A stretch of DNA of 64,000 bases from Rhodovastum sp963709085. Lineage in GTDB: Bacteria > Pseudomonadota > Alphaproteobacteria > Acetobacterales > Acetobacteraceae. The stretch spans positions 95,174 to 159,173 of the forward strand of contig CAVPVB010000014.1 in assembly GCA_963709085.1 (NCBI GenBank). The letters are read 5' to 3'. Position numbers and translations under genes: made by a program. Below, in pieces: positions 24,377 to 34,046 of this stretch; the stretch's first letter is position 1; the number at the start of each line of letters is the position of its first letter. Below the pieces are notes generated by a model. The model was not told the DNA's origin. It made no database searches and saw nothing but the letters and a program-made list of their open reading frames with translations.

Positions 24377-25382
24377 TCATGAGCTGTCGCACCACATGGG
24401 TGGGCGCGGCGGCGGCTGTGGCGGCAGCGTACCACAGGTCACCATCCGGCCACCGCAGCAGGGGCAGACCTCGATGTCCTGACCGGTAAGGTCGCGGAGG
24501 CGATCCTGCCAGCGGCGCGGAGCGGGACCCTCTGGCGGCGGTGGCGGCACGGCAAGCAGTTCGCGGCAGAGATCCAGCTTCGCGGTGCGATGGCAGTTGG
24601 CGAGGAAACCGATGTGGCGGATGCGGTGGAAGCCGTCGGGCACGGTGTGCTGCAGGAAGCGGCGGATGAACTCGTCGGCCCCCAGCGTCATGACCTTGGT
24701 CTCGCCGTTCCGGCGATAGTCTTTCCAGGTGAAGCTGACCTGGCCGTCGTCGAGCCCGACGAGGCGACTGTTGGCGATGGCGACGCGATGGGTGTAGCGG
24801 CCGAGATAGCCGAGCACTTGCTCGGGGCCAGCGAATGGAGGCTTGGCGTTGACGACCCATTCGATCTCGGCCACCGCATCGAGCCTGGCGGCGAAGGCAG
24901 CGGGTTCGGCCAGGGCGGCAAGAGAGGCAGGGAAGCGGAGTTCACCGTCGGCAAAGACGGTGCGCATCTGGTGCACGAACAGATCGCGGAAGCGGCGGGA
25001 GAGCACGCGCACCGGCAGGAAGAAGCCGGGAGGACAGGCGACCCAGCGTGTCTGGTCCGGCGAGATCCCACCCCCCGGAACGATGTAATGAATGTGCGGA
25101 TGATGATGGAGGGCCTGTCCCCAGGTATGCAGCACCGAGATCGCACCGATCTCGGCGCCGAGGTAGCGGCTGTCTGCGGCGACGTTGCGCAGTGCTTCGG
25201 CCGAGGCACGGAACAGGATGCCGTAGACGACCTCCTTGTTGTGGAAGGCGATCTCGGCGACTTGCGCGGGCACGGTGAACACGACGTGGAAGTAGGGCAC
25301 CGGCAGCAGCTCGGCCTGGCGCGCCTCCAGCCAGTCGGCGCGCGCCAGGGCCTGGCACTTCGGACAGTGCCGATCACGGCAT
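24377..25382 (-). pseudogene. IS91 transposase, C-terminal part (split by RIT element)
   Basis: Reads from RDRHCPKCQ of the zinc finger through PYFHVVFTVPAQVAEIAF, HHHPHIHYIVPGGG and LGYLGRYTHR to the end, over 85 percent like element 1 by eye. The N-terminal piece is at 28764-28953. Not expressible as a whole protein while the RIT element is present. Confidence 0.88.
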
Positions 25383-25488
25383 GTAATGCGCGACGCCCAT
25401 TACCTGCCTTATGGGCAAAGCCGGTAATGGGGAGCTGGCGACAATTTGTCTGCGGTCCAACAGCAGTCGCCGCCAGCTCGGCTCACCA

Positions 25489-26478
25489 TTACGAGGCACG
25501 CTTCAGCAGCGCGATCAACTTGTCAGTGGGCTGGAAGACACCGCGACGCAGGTGTGGCGGCACGATCGCCTCCATTGCATCGAGCTTCTCGGTCGGATCA
25601 CCACGCGTGTAGACCTCGGTGGTCGTCAATGTGGCGTGGCCCAGCCACAGCGACACCTTCCGGATATCCCCGGTCGCCTGCAGGACGACCATCGCGCACG
25701 TGTGCCTGAGCACGTGGGGCGAGACGCGTTTCTTGGTAAGTCCAGGCTGCTTCCGAGCCGCGGTCGCGACGTGTTGCTTGAGCAGGTAGGCAAAGCCCCA
25801 TCGGCTCAGCGGCTCACCACGAGCGTTGACGAACACCTCGGGTGCCGCGACCTGCCCGCGTATGGCGAGCCAGGCGCGCAGTGCAGCGGCCGCCGGCTTC
25901 CACAACGGCAGCGACCGCTCCCGGCGCCCCTTGCCAAGCACGCGGATACTCATCGACTGCGGGTCAATATCGTCGATCTTCAGTCCCGTCAGCTCGGAGA
26001 CGCGCAGCCCTGCACAGACCGCAACGTGCAACATGGCGCGATCACGAATGCCATCGAGTGTCGCCGGATCAGGAGCATCGAGCACGGCCTGCAACTCATC
26101 GCGCAGAAGGTAGGGCACCAGGCGCGTATCCGTTTTCTTGAACGGGATCGCCAGGACGCGGCGGATCTGCTCGAGCGCGACCGGTTGCCGATATTCGAGG
26201 AAGCGGAAGAACGACTTGATAGCCGCCAGCCGAACGTTGCGCGTCACGGCCGCGTTCTTGCGCTTGTCCTCGAGATGCTCGAGGAAGGCGCTGACGAGTC
26301 CGGCATCAATCTGCTCCAGCGTCAGCGCCGATGGTTTGACCTTAAGGCGGTCGGCGGCGAACACGAACAACAGCTGGAAGCTCGAGGCGTAGGAATCGCT
26401 CGTGTGCCGGCTGGCGCCCCGCTGGCGAGCGAGGGTGTCGCGCAGGAACGTCTCGATGAGGGGAGCAATCGGCGTCAT
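25489..26478 (-). CDS. ritC: RIT recombinase C (tyrosine recombinase)
   Basis: A 329-residue recombinase: CAGLRVSELTGLKIDDID (Arg), HVLRHTCAMVVL (H-x-x-R), LGHATLTTTEVYTRGD (Tyr). Starts within the stop of the middle gene (ATGA). Last gene of the trio. Confidence 0.9.
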   Translation of the reverse strand: MTPIAPLIETFLRDTLARQRGASRHTSDSYASSFQLLFVFAADRLKVKPSALTLEQIDAGLVSAFLEHLEDKRKNAAVTRNVRLAAIKSFFRFLEYRQPVALEQIRRVLAIPFKKTDTRLVPYLLRDELQAVLDAPDPATLDGIRDRAMLHVAVCAGLRVSELTGLKIDDIDPQSMSIRVLGKGRRERSLPLWKPAAAALRAWLAIRGQVAAPEVFVNARGEPLSRWGFAYLLKQHVATAARKQPGLTKKRVSPHVLRHTCAMVVLQATGDIRKVSLWLGHATLTTTEVYTRGDPTEKLDAMEAIVPPHLRRGVFQPTDKLIALLKRAS

Positions 26479-27380
26479 GCTGACCTCCCCTCGGACAAGA
26501 ACGCTTCGCCGGCCGCGGCGACATCGCGCAAGAGGTCGGCCGTGGCCTCCAGATACCAGTAGGTCGCGTAGATGTTGACGTGGCCCATGTAGGTCGCGAG
26601 TGCCGCCATGTGCGCCCCGCACCGACCTCGGCCGGCTGGGCTGCCTTGCAGCGCACGCACCGCAAACGTGTGCCGCAGATCGTGCAAGCGAGGGCGACGT
26701 CCCGACCTCGACTTGATGCCGGCCTTGTCGACCAGCCTGTCGAAGGTCTCCTTGACGGCAAGGTAACGAAGGGGCCGACCGCACTTGTCGATGAACACCG
26801 GATCATCGTCCGCGCCGGGCCCGCGACGGTCCAGGTATCGCTGCAAGCCGGCGACCGCCGTGTCGTGCAGCGGCACCAGCCGCGTCTTGCGGAACTTGGT
26901 CTCGCGGATCAGCAGACCATCGCTGGTCACGTCCGCGATCGTCAGCTTCAGGGTTTCGGAGATACGCAGTCCGGTGGCCGAGAGCAGCGCGATCAAGGTC
27001 GCATAGGTATACGGACGCAATTCGCCCATCGGCCGAAGCCGCAGCGCAGCTTCGATCAGGCGACCGATCTCGTCTGTCGTGTAGATGTGCGGCGTGCGGC
27101 GCCGCTTGCGCGCGCCGAAGTGATTGGCCGGCGGCAGCTTATGCCCGACGTCCTCCACCTGGACATGGAGCACGAAGCGGCAGACGGCTCTGAGCCGAGC
27201 ATCGCGTTGCGCCACAGTCGGACCGAGAGCGGCCCAGTCGATCGCTGTTTGCGACACGACGTGCGTTTGTCCGCGCTCGGCCGCGAAGGCGGCAAAGCTC
27301 TTCAGCAGGCAGTCAGCGGTCGACATCGCGAAGCCCGTGGCGCGCCGCAGAGCGAGATAGGTCTCGATGGCGTTCAGCAT
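26475..27380 (-). CDS. ritB: RIT recombinase B (tyrosine recombinase)
   Basis: A 301-residue recombinase starting MLNAIETYLALRRATGFAMS. Catalytic parts: SATGLRISETLKLTIADV, HDLRHTFAVRAL, MGHVNIYATYWYLE. The ATG shares a base with the stop of the first gene (TGATG). The frame is open further upstream, but that stretch is inside the first gene. Confidence 0.9.
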   Translation of the reverse strand: MLNAIETYLALRRATGFAMSTADCLLKSFAAFAAERGQTHVVSQTAIDWAALGPTVAQRDARLRAVCRFVLHVQVEDVGHKLPPANHFGARKRRRTPHIYTTDEIGRLIEAALRLRPMGELRPYTYATLIALLSATGLRISETLKLTIADVTSDGLLIRETKFRKTRLVPLHDTAVAGLQRYLDRRGPGADDDPVFIDKCGRPLRYLAVKETFDRLVDKAGIKSRSGRRPRLHDLRHTFAVRALQGSPAGRGRCGAHMAALATYMGHVNIYATYWYLEATADLLRDVAAAGEAFLSEGRSA

Positions 27381-28687
27381 CAGAGCGCCTCCGGCCAAGG
27401 CTGCGCGACCTGCTTCTGCAGCGCGACATCGGCCTTTGCGTAATAGGCCGTCGTGTCGATGCCGCGATGCCGGAGGACAAGGCCGATCTTGTCGAGTGGA
27501 ACGCCGTGCCGCAGCATCTGGGTCGCTGCGGTGTGCCGCAGAGCGTGTGCTCCCTTGACGGGCGTCACGATGGCGGCCCGCTTCATGAGGCGCTTCACCA
27601 CCGACGAGATGCCGTCGCCTCGGCGGAATGGCCGGCACGGTGCGATCGTGCGGAGGAACACGAGATCGCTTCGACAGGCGGACGGTCGGCCTTCGAGGTA
27701 GGCAGCGATCGCATCGCCGACCTCTTGCGGCAGCGGCAACCGGACCTCGTAGCGTGACTTGCCGCAGACCCGCAACGAGCCCGTTTGCCACTCGATATCG
27801 GTGAGGCGAAGTTGCGCCACGTCGCCGGCCCGCAGCCCGAGGCGCGCCAACAAGAGCAGGATCGCACGGTCACGTCGGCGCGCACCGGCGTCGCCGTCAC
27901 AGGCAGCAATCAGTCGGTCGACCTGCTCGGTCGACAGATACCTGGGCATGTCGGCGAGCTGCCAATGGGCGTAGGTCGGAACGGCGCCGTCGAGACCTGC
28001 TTGGCAGCGGCCTGCGACGGCGAGGTACCGCAGGAAGGCCCGCAGGCTCGTCGTCATCTTCTCGATCGTGCCGCGACCGGACTTGCTCGCGCATGCCAGG
28101 AAGTAGCCGCGGATGTCGTTCGGCCTCCAGCCGGCGGGGTCCGATCCAAGCTCGGTCATAAGGCCAGCGGCGTCGCGGGCGTAGAGCCTGACGGTAGCAT
28201 CGGATGCGCCGCGATGCTTGCGCAGCCACGTCTTGAAGTCAGCGACCAACTTCGGCTCGGCGGGTGCTGCCACCACGGCCGCGGACCGGCAGACGCCGAG
28301 CTCGACGAGGTGCCGGCGAAAGAGCCTGGCACCGTAGATGGTATGGTGGTTGCGCCGGCCGCCCTTGGCGCGTGGACACCGGCAGGTGCGCAGGTGCTCA
28401 TCGAACGCCGCGAGGTCAATGTCCGTCAGGCCCGCGCATTGCTCGGTCATGACGTGGCCAATGTGAGCCGCCGCCCGCAGGTAGCGTACTGCTGTCTCGG
28501 GGCCATAGCCCTGCCGTTCCAGCGCCTCAGCAAACCCGTCGAGGTATGGCCCGCTCGGCCCGCTGCGCAGATGTCCCAGCATCATCGCTGCCGAGAAGTA
28601 GGTCTCCAACATAATCGTCCCCGTATGTGACCGGCCATCATTGGCCGAGCCGACGGGGCCGTACGGGCAACTTGTTATGGTGAGCAA
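27380..28687 (-). CDS. ritA: RIT recombinase A (tyrosine recombinase)
   Basis: First and longest gene of the trio (435 residues, or about 409 from the internal Met in TIMLETYFSA). Catalytic parts: LARLGLRAGDVAQLRLTD, HALRHTAATQML, LRHRGIDTTAYYAKAD. Its 5' end lies about 40 bp from the right terminal repeat. All three genes appear intact, so the element may be mobile. Confidence 0.88.
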   Translation of the reverse strand: MLTITSCPYGPVGSANDGRSHTGTIMLETYFSAAMMLGHLRSGPSGPYLDGFAEALERQGYGPETAVRYLRAAAHIGHVMTEQCAGLTDIDLAAFDEHLRTCRCPRAKGGRRNHHTIYGARLFRRHLVELGVCRSAAVVAAPAEPKLVADFKTWLRKHRGASDATVRLYARDAAGLMTELGSDPAGWRPNDIRGYFLACASKSGRGTIEKMTTSLRAFLRYLAVAGRCQAGLDGAVPTYAHWQLADMPRYLSTEQVDRLIAACDGDAGARRRDRAILLLLARLGLRAGDVAQLRLTDIEWQTGSLRVCGKSRYEVRLPLPQEVGDAIAAYLEGRPSACRSDLVFLRTIAPCRPFRRGDGISSVVKRLMKRAAIVTPVKGAHALRHTAATQMLRHGVPLDKIGLVLRHRGIDTTAYYAKADVALQKQVAQPWPEAL

Positions 28688-28763
28688 GAGACCTGCAAAG
28701 CACAGGAAAATGCGGTCATCGCGATCGCCAGCTCCCCATTACCGGCTTTGCCCATAAGGCAGG

Positions 28764-28953
28764 AGTTGTAGGCGCAACGAATCAGTCCGCAATCGGCACA
28801 GTGCTCGACATGGCCACCGAGCGCCGGCGTCCGGCACGCCTCGATCGCCGCCATCACGCGGCGCTCGGTGCCGCCGAGATGGTCCGCGTGGGCTTGCCGG
28901 TACGCCGGGCCGTGGAGGCGGAAGATGTCCGCCACCTCCAACTCGGGGCGCAT
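28764..28953 (-). pseudogene. IS91 transposase, N-terminal part (split by RIT element)
   Basis: MRPELEVADIFRLHGPAYRQ to CADCGLIRCAYNSC, then interrupted by the RIT right repeat. The coding sequence resumes at 25382. Positions match the start of the intact transposase at 9991. Confidence 0.88.
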
Positions 28954-28962
28954 CGCGCCGGT

Positions 28963-29841
28963 TCAGGCAGGTACAGGGACGGGATCGGCCATGACGCAAC
29001 ACACCGCCTGCAGGGCATCCAGCGGGCTGGCGGTGGCGCACACCTTGTTGGTCGCGAGGCGCAGGTATCGGGCGGTGGTGCTCAGGCTGCGGTGACCGAG
29101 CAGCAGCTGGATGGTACGCAGATCAGCGCCGGCTTCGAGCAGGTGGACGGCGAAGGCATGACGCAGCGAGTGCGGTGTGACAGGTTTGGATATATTGGAG
29201 TGCTGCCGCGCTCTCTTGCAGGCGTTTTCGACGGCGAACCTCGTGATTGGCTGGCCTGGCAGGTCGCCAGGGAATAGCCATTCCTTCGGGCGGGCGATGC
29301 GCCAGTAGTTTCGGAGGAGGTCCAGCAACATGGGGGAGAGCATGACGTAGCGGTCCTTGCGCCCTTTGCCCTCCTCGACGCGGATGACCATGCGCTGGTT
29401 GTCGATCGCGGAAGCGGTCAGGCGGACGGCTTCGGAAATCCGCAGACCCGCGGCGTAGCAGACGGTCAGGATGACGCGGTGCTTCAGCATCTCGACCCCG
29501 TCGAGGAACCGGCGGACTTCTTCCTGGCTGAGCACGACGGGAAGCCGCTGCGGCTTGCGGCAGGTAGGGATACACTCCTCGATATTCCAATCCCTCTTGA
29601 GGGTGACCTTGTAAAGGAAGCGGATGGCAGCCACTGCGACCAATATCGAACTGGCAGAAAGCTGCCGGTCCTGGACTAGATAGAGCTGATAGGCGCGGAT
29701 ATCGGCCGGGCCCAACAGCTCAGGTGATTTGCCGAAGTGCCGGGCGAACTGGGAAATCTGCTGAAGATACGAGCGTTGTGTGTCCGGCGCGAGGTTCCGG
29801 ATCTGCATTTCTTCGATCACGCGATGGCGAAGCGGGGTCAT
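28963..29841 (-). CDS. XerC/D-like tyrosine recombinase of IS91-like element 2
   Basis: A 292-residue recombinase, close relative of the one at 7794-8669: MTPLRHRVIEEMQIRNLAPD, AAGLRISEAVRL, HSLRHAFAVHLL, STTARYLRLAT. Here the natural C-terminus (LDALQAVCCVMADPVPVPA) is present. AAAGGAGTCTG precedes the ATG. Likely works with the HUH transposase of the element, although that partner is now split. Confidence 0.9.
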   Translation of the reverse strand: MTPLRHRVIEEMQIRNLAPDTQRSYLQQISQFARHFGKSPELLGPADIRAYQLYLVQDRQLSASSILVAVAAIRFLYKVTLKRDWNIEECIPTCRKPQRLPVVLSQEEVRRFLDGVEMLKHRVILTVCYAAGLRISEAVRLTASAIDNQRMVIRVEEGKGRKDRYVMLSPMLLDLLRNYWRIARPKEWLFPGDLPGQPITRFAVENACKRARQHSNISKPVTPHSLRHAFAVHLLEAGADLRTIQLLLGHRSLSTTARYLRLATNKVCATASPLDALQAVCCVMADPVPVPA

Positions 29842-30035
29842 TGACAGACTCCTTTGCGAGATGAGGCGCGCTACAGGGCGCGCTGCGATGATCCCGCAGT
29901 CAGGGCCGTCAGAAGAACCGCTACGATATAGCCAAGCACCAGCGTAGATAGGCGAGATCGAATGCGAACAGACTTCTTATTTTGCTCGGATCAGATAAAT
30001 AATTCGTAGCGCTTTAGTCCAACGTCCTTTATGTT

Positions 30036-30564
30036 GCACTATAATTGTTGCGACCCGGGCCATTTTCCACGGTCGACCGCAGCGGATTGCCACAGTCGTG
30101 AGTCGGATCAGTGGTCCGCCGTTCGCGGGTGCCGTTCTGGCAGCTCACGTGTATGTAACCCTTACCTTTACCCGCATCGTGGCAAAGCCCTGCGCTACTA
30201 TAGAACGACATCATGTCGATCCGCAGCCGAGCGCCGAAAATGGCAGATTTTCCAAATGCCCGTTGCGAAAGCGGGCGTATGCTGCACCTGCGTTCCAAGG
30301 GGCTTCCCTCAGCTACGGCGCACAGATGGCTAGGCTAACATAATGATAAAATTGCATCTTTCTAGATGCGGGTAAAGGTAAGGTATGTAACCACTGCGGC
30401 GGGGCAACGGGCGCCTGGAGTTCGGCCAGCCGTGGCACGCCAGGATTGGTGAGCAGCGCCCCCCTGTCTCGAGCCGGATGCAGGCTCATCAGCCACGATT
30501 AATGGGTTGAAGATATTCGTGACACCACTATGATGTCACAGTGATTCGAGCGAAGGGATCGGCG
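30036..30564. other. Intergenic stretch holding a MITE
   Basis: No gene supported. The stretch contains the 224-bp MITE listed separately. From 30392 to 30540 I see only unannotated moderate-GC sequence. Confidence 0.5.
30160..30383. mobile_element. MITE related to the IS4/Tn5-like element
   Basis: Terminal inverted repeats CCTTACCTTTACCCGCATC and GATGCGGGTAAAGGTAAGG, with direct repeats TATGTAAC at 30152-30159 and 30384-30391. The ends match those of the transposon at 59561-62399 (CCTTACCTTTACCCACAT), so its transposase could mobilise this non-coding copy. Confidence 0.85.
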
Positions 30565-30753
30565 GTGACGCGGCGCAAAAAGGAAAGCCCCAGGGTATCC
30601 GTGACCATCCGGATTCCCCAGGAACTCGCGACGCAAATCGACGAGGCGCTGGAGCAGCGTCCGATACCGCTCTCGCGGAACAACTGGATTCTGGAAGCCG
30701 CGCTCGAGAAACTTGAACGGGCAAACAACAGGGGGGGCAATGGCACGGAGTGA
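30565..30753 (+). CDS. Ribbon-helix-helix-like small protein
   Basis: About 62 residues: RRKKESPRVSVTIRIPQELA then a helix and SRNNWILEAALEKLERANN, the strand-helix-helix pattern of Arc/CopG regulators. GTG 30565 is chosen because AAGGGA lies about 9 nt before; GTG 30541 is an alternative. It could regulate the following methylase operon or be an orphan antitoxin. Confidence 0.65.
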   Translation: MTRRKKESPRVSVTIRIPQELATQIDEALEQRPIPLSRNNWILEAALEKLERANNRGGNGTE

Positions 30754-30919
30754 CGCGCTTGTGGCCCTCCCTAAGGCTGATCTGACCGACGAAAGGCGAT
30801 GGGTGAAGACCACAACAGAAGCGATTGTTGCCAAAGAACTGCAGAAAAGAGATATGAGTCTCCTTCATCACTTGGCTTACGAATTTGTGTCGGAACCCGC
30901 AGCCGTTTCTCAGGCGTGA
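30740..30919 (+). CDS. Small hypothetical protein (59 aa)
   Basis: MARSDALVALPKADLTDERR... with a mixed-charge helix. Its start overlaps the 3' end of the RHH gene and GGGGGG provides a ribosome site. The next gene starts 12 nt downstream, so it belongs to the methylase operon. Not recognised. Confidence 0.45.
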   Translation: MARSDALVALPKADLTDERRWVKTTTEAIVAKELQKRDMSLLHHLAYEFVSEPAAVSQA

Positions 30920-30931
30920 GGGGCCGAACAA

Positions 30932-33900
30932 ATGTCGATGGCACCGGGAACGGACTGGCGGGTTGAGTTTGGGATCGAGGATCGGAGTCCACCTGGTCTT
31001 TTCACAAGCAAGGAAGAGCTCACTCCGTCCACCCCACAGGCCCACCTACTAAGACGAGCGTTCGACACCCTCAAGATCGACGGGGTGCTGTGCGCCGACC
31101 ATTCACCACTTGCATATTTCAAACTGGTAAAGCGGATCACGCCAGATATCGTTTCCGAATTGCATCGGAGTTTCTGGAACCACGGTGGCGCAGCACTGCT
31201 CGTTCTGGTAACGGATACGCAAGTTCACGTGTATTCTGGTATGACGCGGCCAACGCCGGCCACGGACGGCCGCGACAAAATTCCCAGCTTTGTGCAAACG
31301 CTCGAACGAGTGGCCACCACGCTTCAAACGTTCATCGTCTCTGTCGAGACTGGTGAATTTTTCCGCGCCCATCCACGTTCGTTTGACCCGAACCAACGAG
31401 TCGAACGCGACCTTCTGAACAACCTTTGGGATACGCGAGCAAAGCTCGACGATGCCACCCCCGGGGGCATTCCTGCACACGTACTCGACGGGCTCCTCTG
31501 CCGTCTCGTATTTACCTGCTACCTGTTCGATCGTGGGGTCATCGGTCAGAGTTATCTCGCGGGCCTCGGCGTCCGCGGGGCAGCCGACCTTAGAGGCTTG
31601 CTCGGACTTACGGGTCGCAATCAGGCAAAGAATGCCCTCTACCGTCTGTTTGAAAAGCTTCGGGAGGACTTCAACGGGGACTTGTTCAGTGACGACCTGG
31701 ATGTCGAGAAGGATACTATCCGTGCTGAGCATATAACAACGCTGCATGAGTTCTTTCAAGGGACACAGGTACGTAGTGGGCAGCAGGCACTGTTTTGGCC
31801 CTACGACTTCAAATTTATTCCGATAGAAACCATCAGCGCGATCTACGAACGGTTCCTGAAGGACACCGAGAAGAAGCAGGGAGCCTTTTATACTCCCCGG
31901 TTCTTGGCTGAAGTCGTGCTGGATACGGCACTCGACGGCAACGGGCGACTGATTGGCAGGCGGTTCCTCGACCCGGCGTGTGGGTCTGGCATCTTTCTTG
32001 TTGGGCTTTTCAACCGGTTGGCTGAAGAGTGGAAGCAGGCTAATCCGACGGCTCGGAACGACCGGACGGCAACCGAGCTGATGCGGCTCCTTAAGGAAAG
32101 CTTGTTTGGCGTAGACGTCAGTTTGACGGCCTGCCGGATCACGGCGTTTAGCCTTTACCTCGCTTATCTCGACCAGCTCGCGCCAAGGGACATCCAGGCG
32201 CTTCAGCAGAAAGGCAAAGCACTTCCACGGCTTGTCGTTTTGGACGAGGATGGGGCCGCGGGTGTGGGAAACATCCGCTGCACCGATTTTTTCAGTGACA
32301 CCGATCGGATTCCAACGGGCGTATCTCTGGTCATCGGCAATCCGCCGTGGGGAAGCATCGCCGACGAAAGGTCCCCGGCTGCCAAGTGGTGCGCCGGGAA
32401 TGATCGACCGCTCCCGGATAAGCAGATCGCGGCTGCGTTCGTCTGGAAGGCGACCCAGCACATCGCAGAGGATGGTCGAGTGTGCCTGGTGTTACCGCAC
32501 GGGGTGCTTTTTAACCACAGCACAACAGCCCTCTCCTTCCAAAAAGCCTGGGTTAGGGCCCACACCATCGACCGGGTGCTTAACCTCGCCGACTTCCAGA
32601 GGTTCCTGTTCGAGAAAGCAGGACATCCTGCGATCGTTGTGAGTTATCGTACGTCCGCACCCACGAACACCGCTCATCGTATCGAGTATTGGGGGCCAAA
32701 GTCCGACTGGACGGTCACCAAGGCGGAAGTCATCACCGTTGCCCCGCAGGACCGGACCACGTTCACGGTCGGAGCACTGCTCCAGGACCTCGATGGGCCA
32801 GACGCCCCGCAACTCTGGAAGCAAAGATTCTGGGCAACGCCGCGGGATTGGAGAACTCCTCGACCGCCTCAGCCTTTACCCCCGGCTACGGGATGTCGTT
32901 CGCCAGCCCCATGATCGGTCCAATTCAAAACCATGGCTCATGTCAGAGGGATTTCAGCCGCTGGGGGAGAACGATGATTCAGACAAGGCGGGGACAGTCA
33001 CCCTTCCTTCGACACACTTCGTCGAAGCAACCAACCCAGCGCTGGATTTGTTCCTTTTGTCCAGGGACTGCACAAAGCTGAGCAGTCAGCAGATGACTGT
33101 TCGTGGCAGATCAAATAAAAATACACAAATCTACAAAGCCCCACACGTGCTTGTGGCCAAAGGATATACTAGCGTCGCCTTTGCCGACTTCGATGTTTCC
33201 TTCCGGCACGCCCTGCGCGGAATTCATGGGCCATCTGCGGATCGGGACTTGTTGGCATTTTTAGCTGCGTATCTCCAAAGCTCCCTCGCGCGATATTTTT
33301 TGTTCCACACATCGTCTAATTGGGGAATTAGTCGGCAAGAAGTCCACGTCAATGAAGTCTTGAGGCTTCCATTTCCGTTACCAGATCAACAATCCGATTC
33401 AGACCGTTCCCGGAAGATCGTCCGCGAGGTAGCGAGGATCGTCGATGCTGCGGCTCATGAGGCAGATGCGGATCTAGTCGATCGGGCCGGTATCGTGCAG
33501 GCCGCCCGCGTGAAAATTGAGCCGCTGATCGGGAAGTATTTTGACGTTTTGCCTCTGGAAAAGCTCCTGATCGACGACACAGTCAACGTCATCATCGATA
33601 GCACCCGGCCCACACGCGCCCGGCCGTTGGTCCCCACCGTCATGCCGGCGACCCAGGCGATCCGCCAAGCGTATCTCGACCGGCTGTGCGGGATGCTGAA
33701 TGGCTGGGCAAAACACGGCCTGTTCGCCGTCCGCGGCCAGGTTCACGGATCTGATACACTCGGTGTCGGCGTGGCGGTCATCGAGAAGGTCGAACGCTCC
33801 CAGGCGCAGGAGCCGATGCAGAAGGTCAGCAGCGACGTGCTCCAGCTTCTCGACAGAGTGCGCAAGGCCCTGCCGCGCCAGCACGCCACCCTTGATATCG

Positions 33901-34046
33901 TGCGCGGAGTGATGGTGTTCGACCGCAAACGCCTTTACGTGGTGAAACCGGCCGGCCAGAGATTCTGGACTCAGACCGCTGCAATGAACGATGCGGATGA
34001 AATCGCGGGCACCATTCTTATGCGTTCTCCTGGGGAGAACCCATGA
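30932..34046 (+). pseudogene. N6-adenine DNA methylase, frameshifted near 32850
   Basis: A class I methyltransferase of about 1037 residues if repaired. Motif I is DPACGSGIFLVGLF (about residue 347), motif IV NPPWGS (about 470); a helical N-terminal region and a C-terminal specificity-like region (NWGISRQEVHVNEVLRLPFP) follow. The frame breaks after FWATPRDW: one extra base near 32845-32855, after which ELLDRLSLYPRLRDVV continues in the next frame to 34046. The second frame overlaps the nuclease gene start. Whether the shift is real or a sequencing error cannot be judged here. Type IIG/BREX-PglX-like in architecture. Confidence 0.75.

Larger units (their letters stand above)
25383..28763 (-). 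mobile_element. RIT element (three tyrosine recombinases in trio)
   Basis: Three overlapping recombinase genes are bounded by 39-bp inverted repeats at 25403-25441 and 28725-28763, identical over their length (core CCTTATGGGCAAAGCCGG). About 20 extra bases with a GTAATG...CATTAC palindrome lie outside the left repeat. The element sits within the zinc-finger codons of an IS91-type transposase; the two halves of that gene abut it exactly. RIT elements (recombinase in trio) are known in proteobacteria. Confidence 0.88.
24000..30035 (-). mobile_element. IS91-like element 2, interrupted by a RIT element
   Basis: Same organisation as element 1 but on the minus strand: tyrosine recombinase (28963-29841), HUH transposase in two pieces, then the hairpin end at 24000-24105 (GCGTTTTTTGCTT... 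AGCAAAAAACG). The outer end near 30025 carries TTTAGTCCAA, the complement of TTGGACTAAA. The hairpin end is preceded by GAAC (23996-23999), a tetranucleotide known as an IS91-family target. Confidence 0.75.

Noticed and set aside
24590..25612. 340-codon open frame opposite the split IS91 transposase
   Set aside because: Same shadow appears opposite the intact transposase; it follows from transposase codons.
31103..32461. 452-codon open frame opposite the methylase
   Set aside because: Antisense shadow; methylase motif I and NPPW are on the plus strand in phase.
30932..34046. BREX PglX
   Set aside because: The methylase resembles PglX in plan, but no brxC, pglZ or brxL is nearby, and a nuclease gene is coupled to it.
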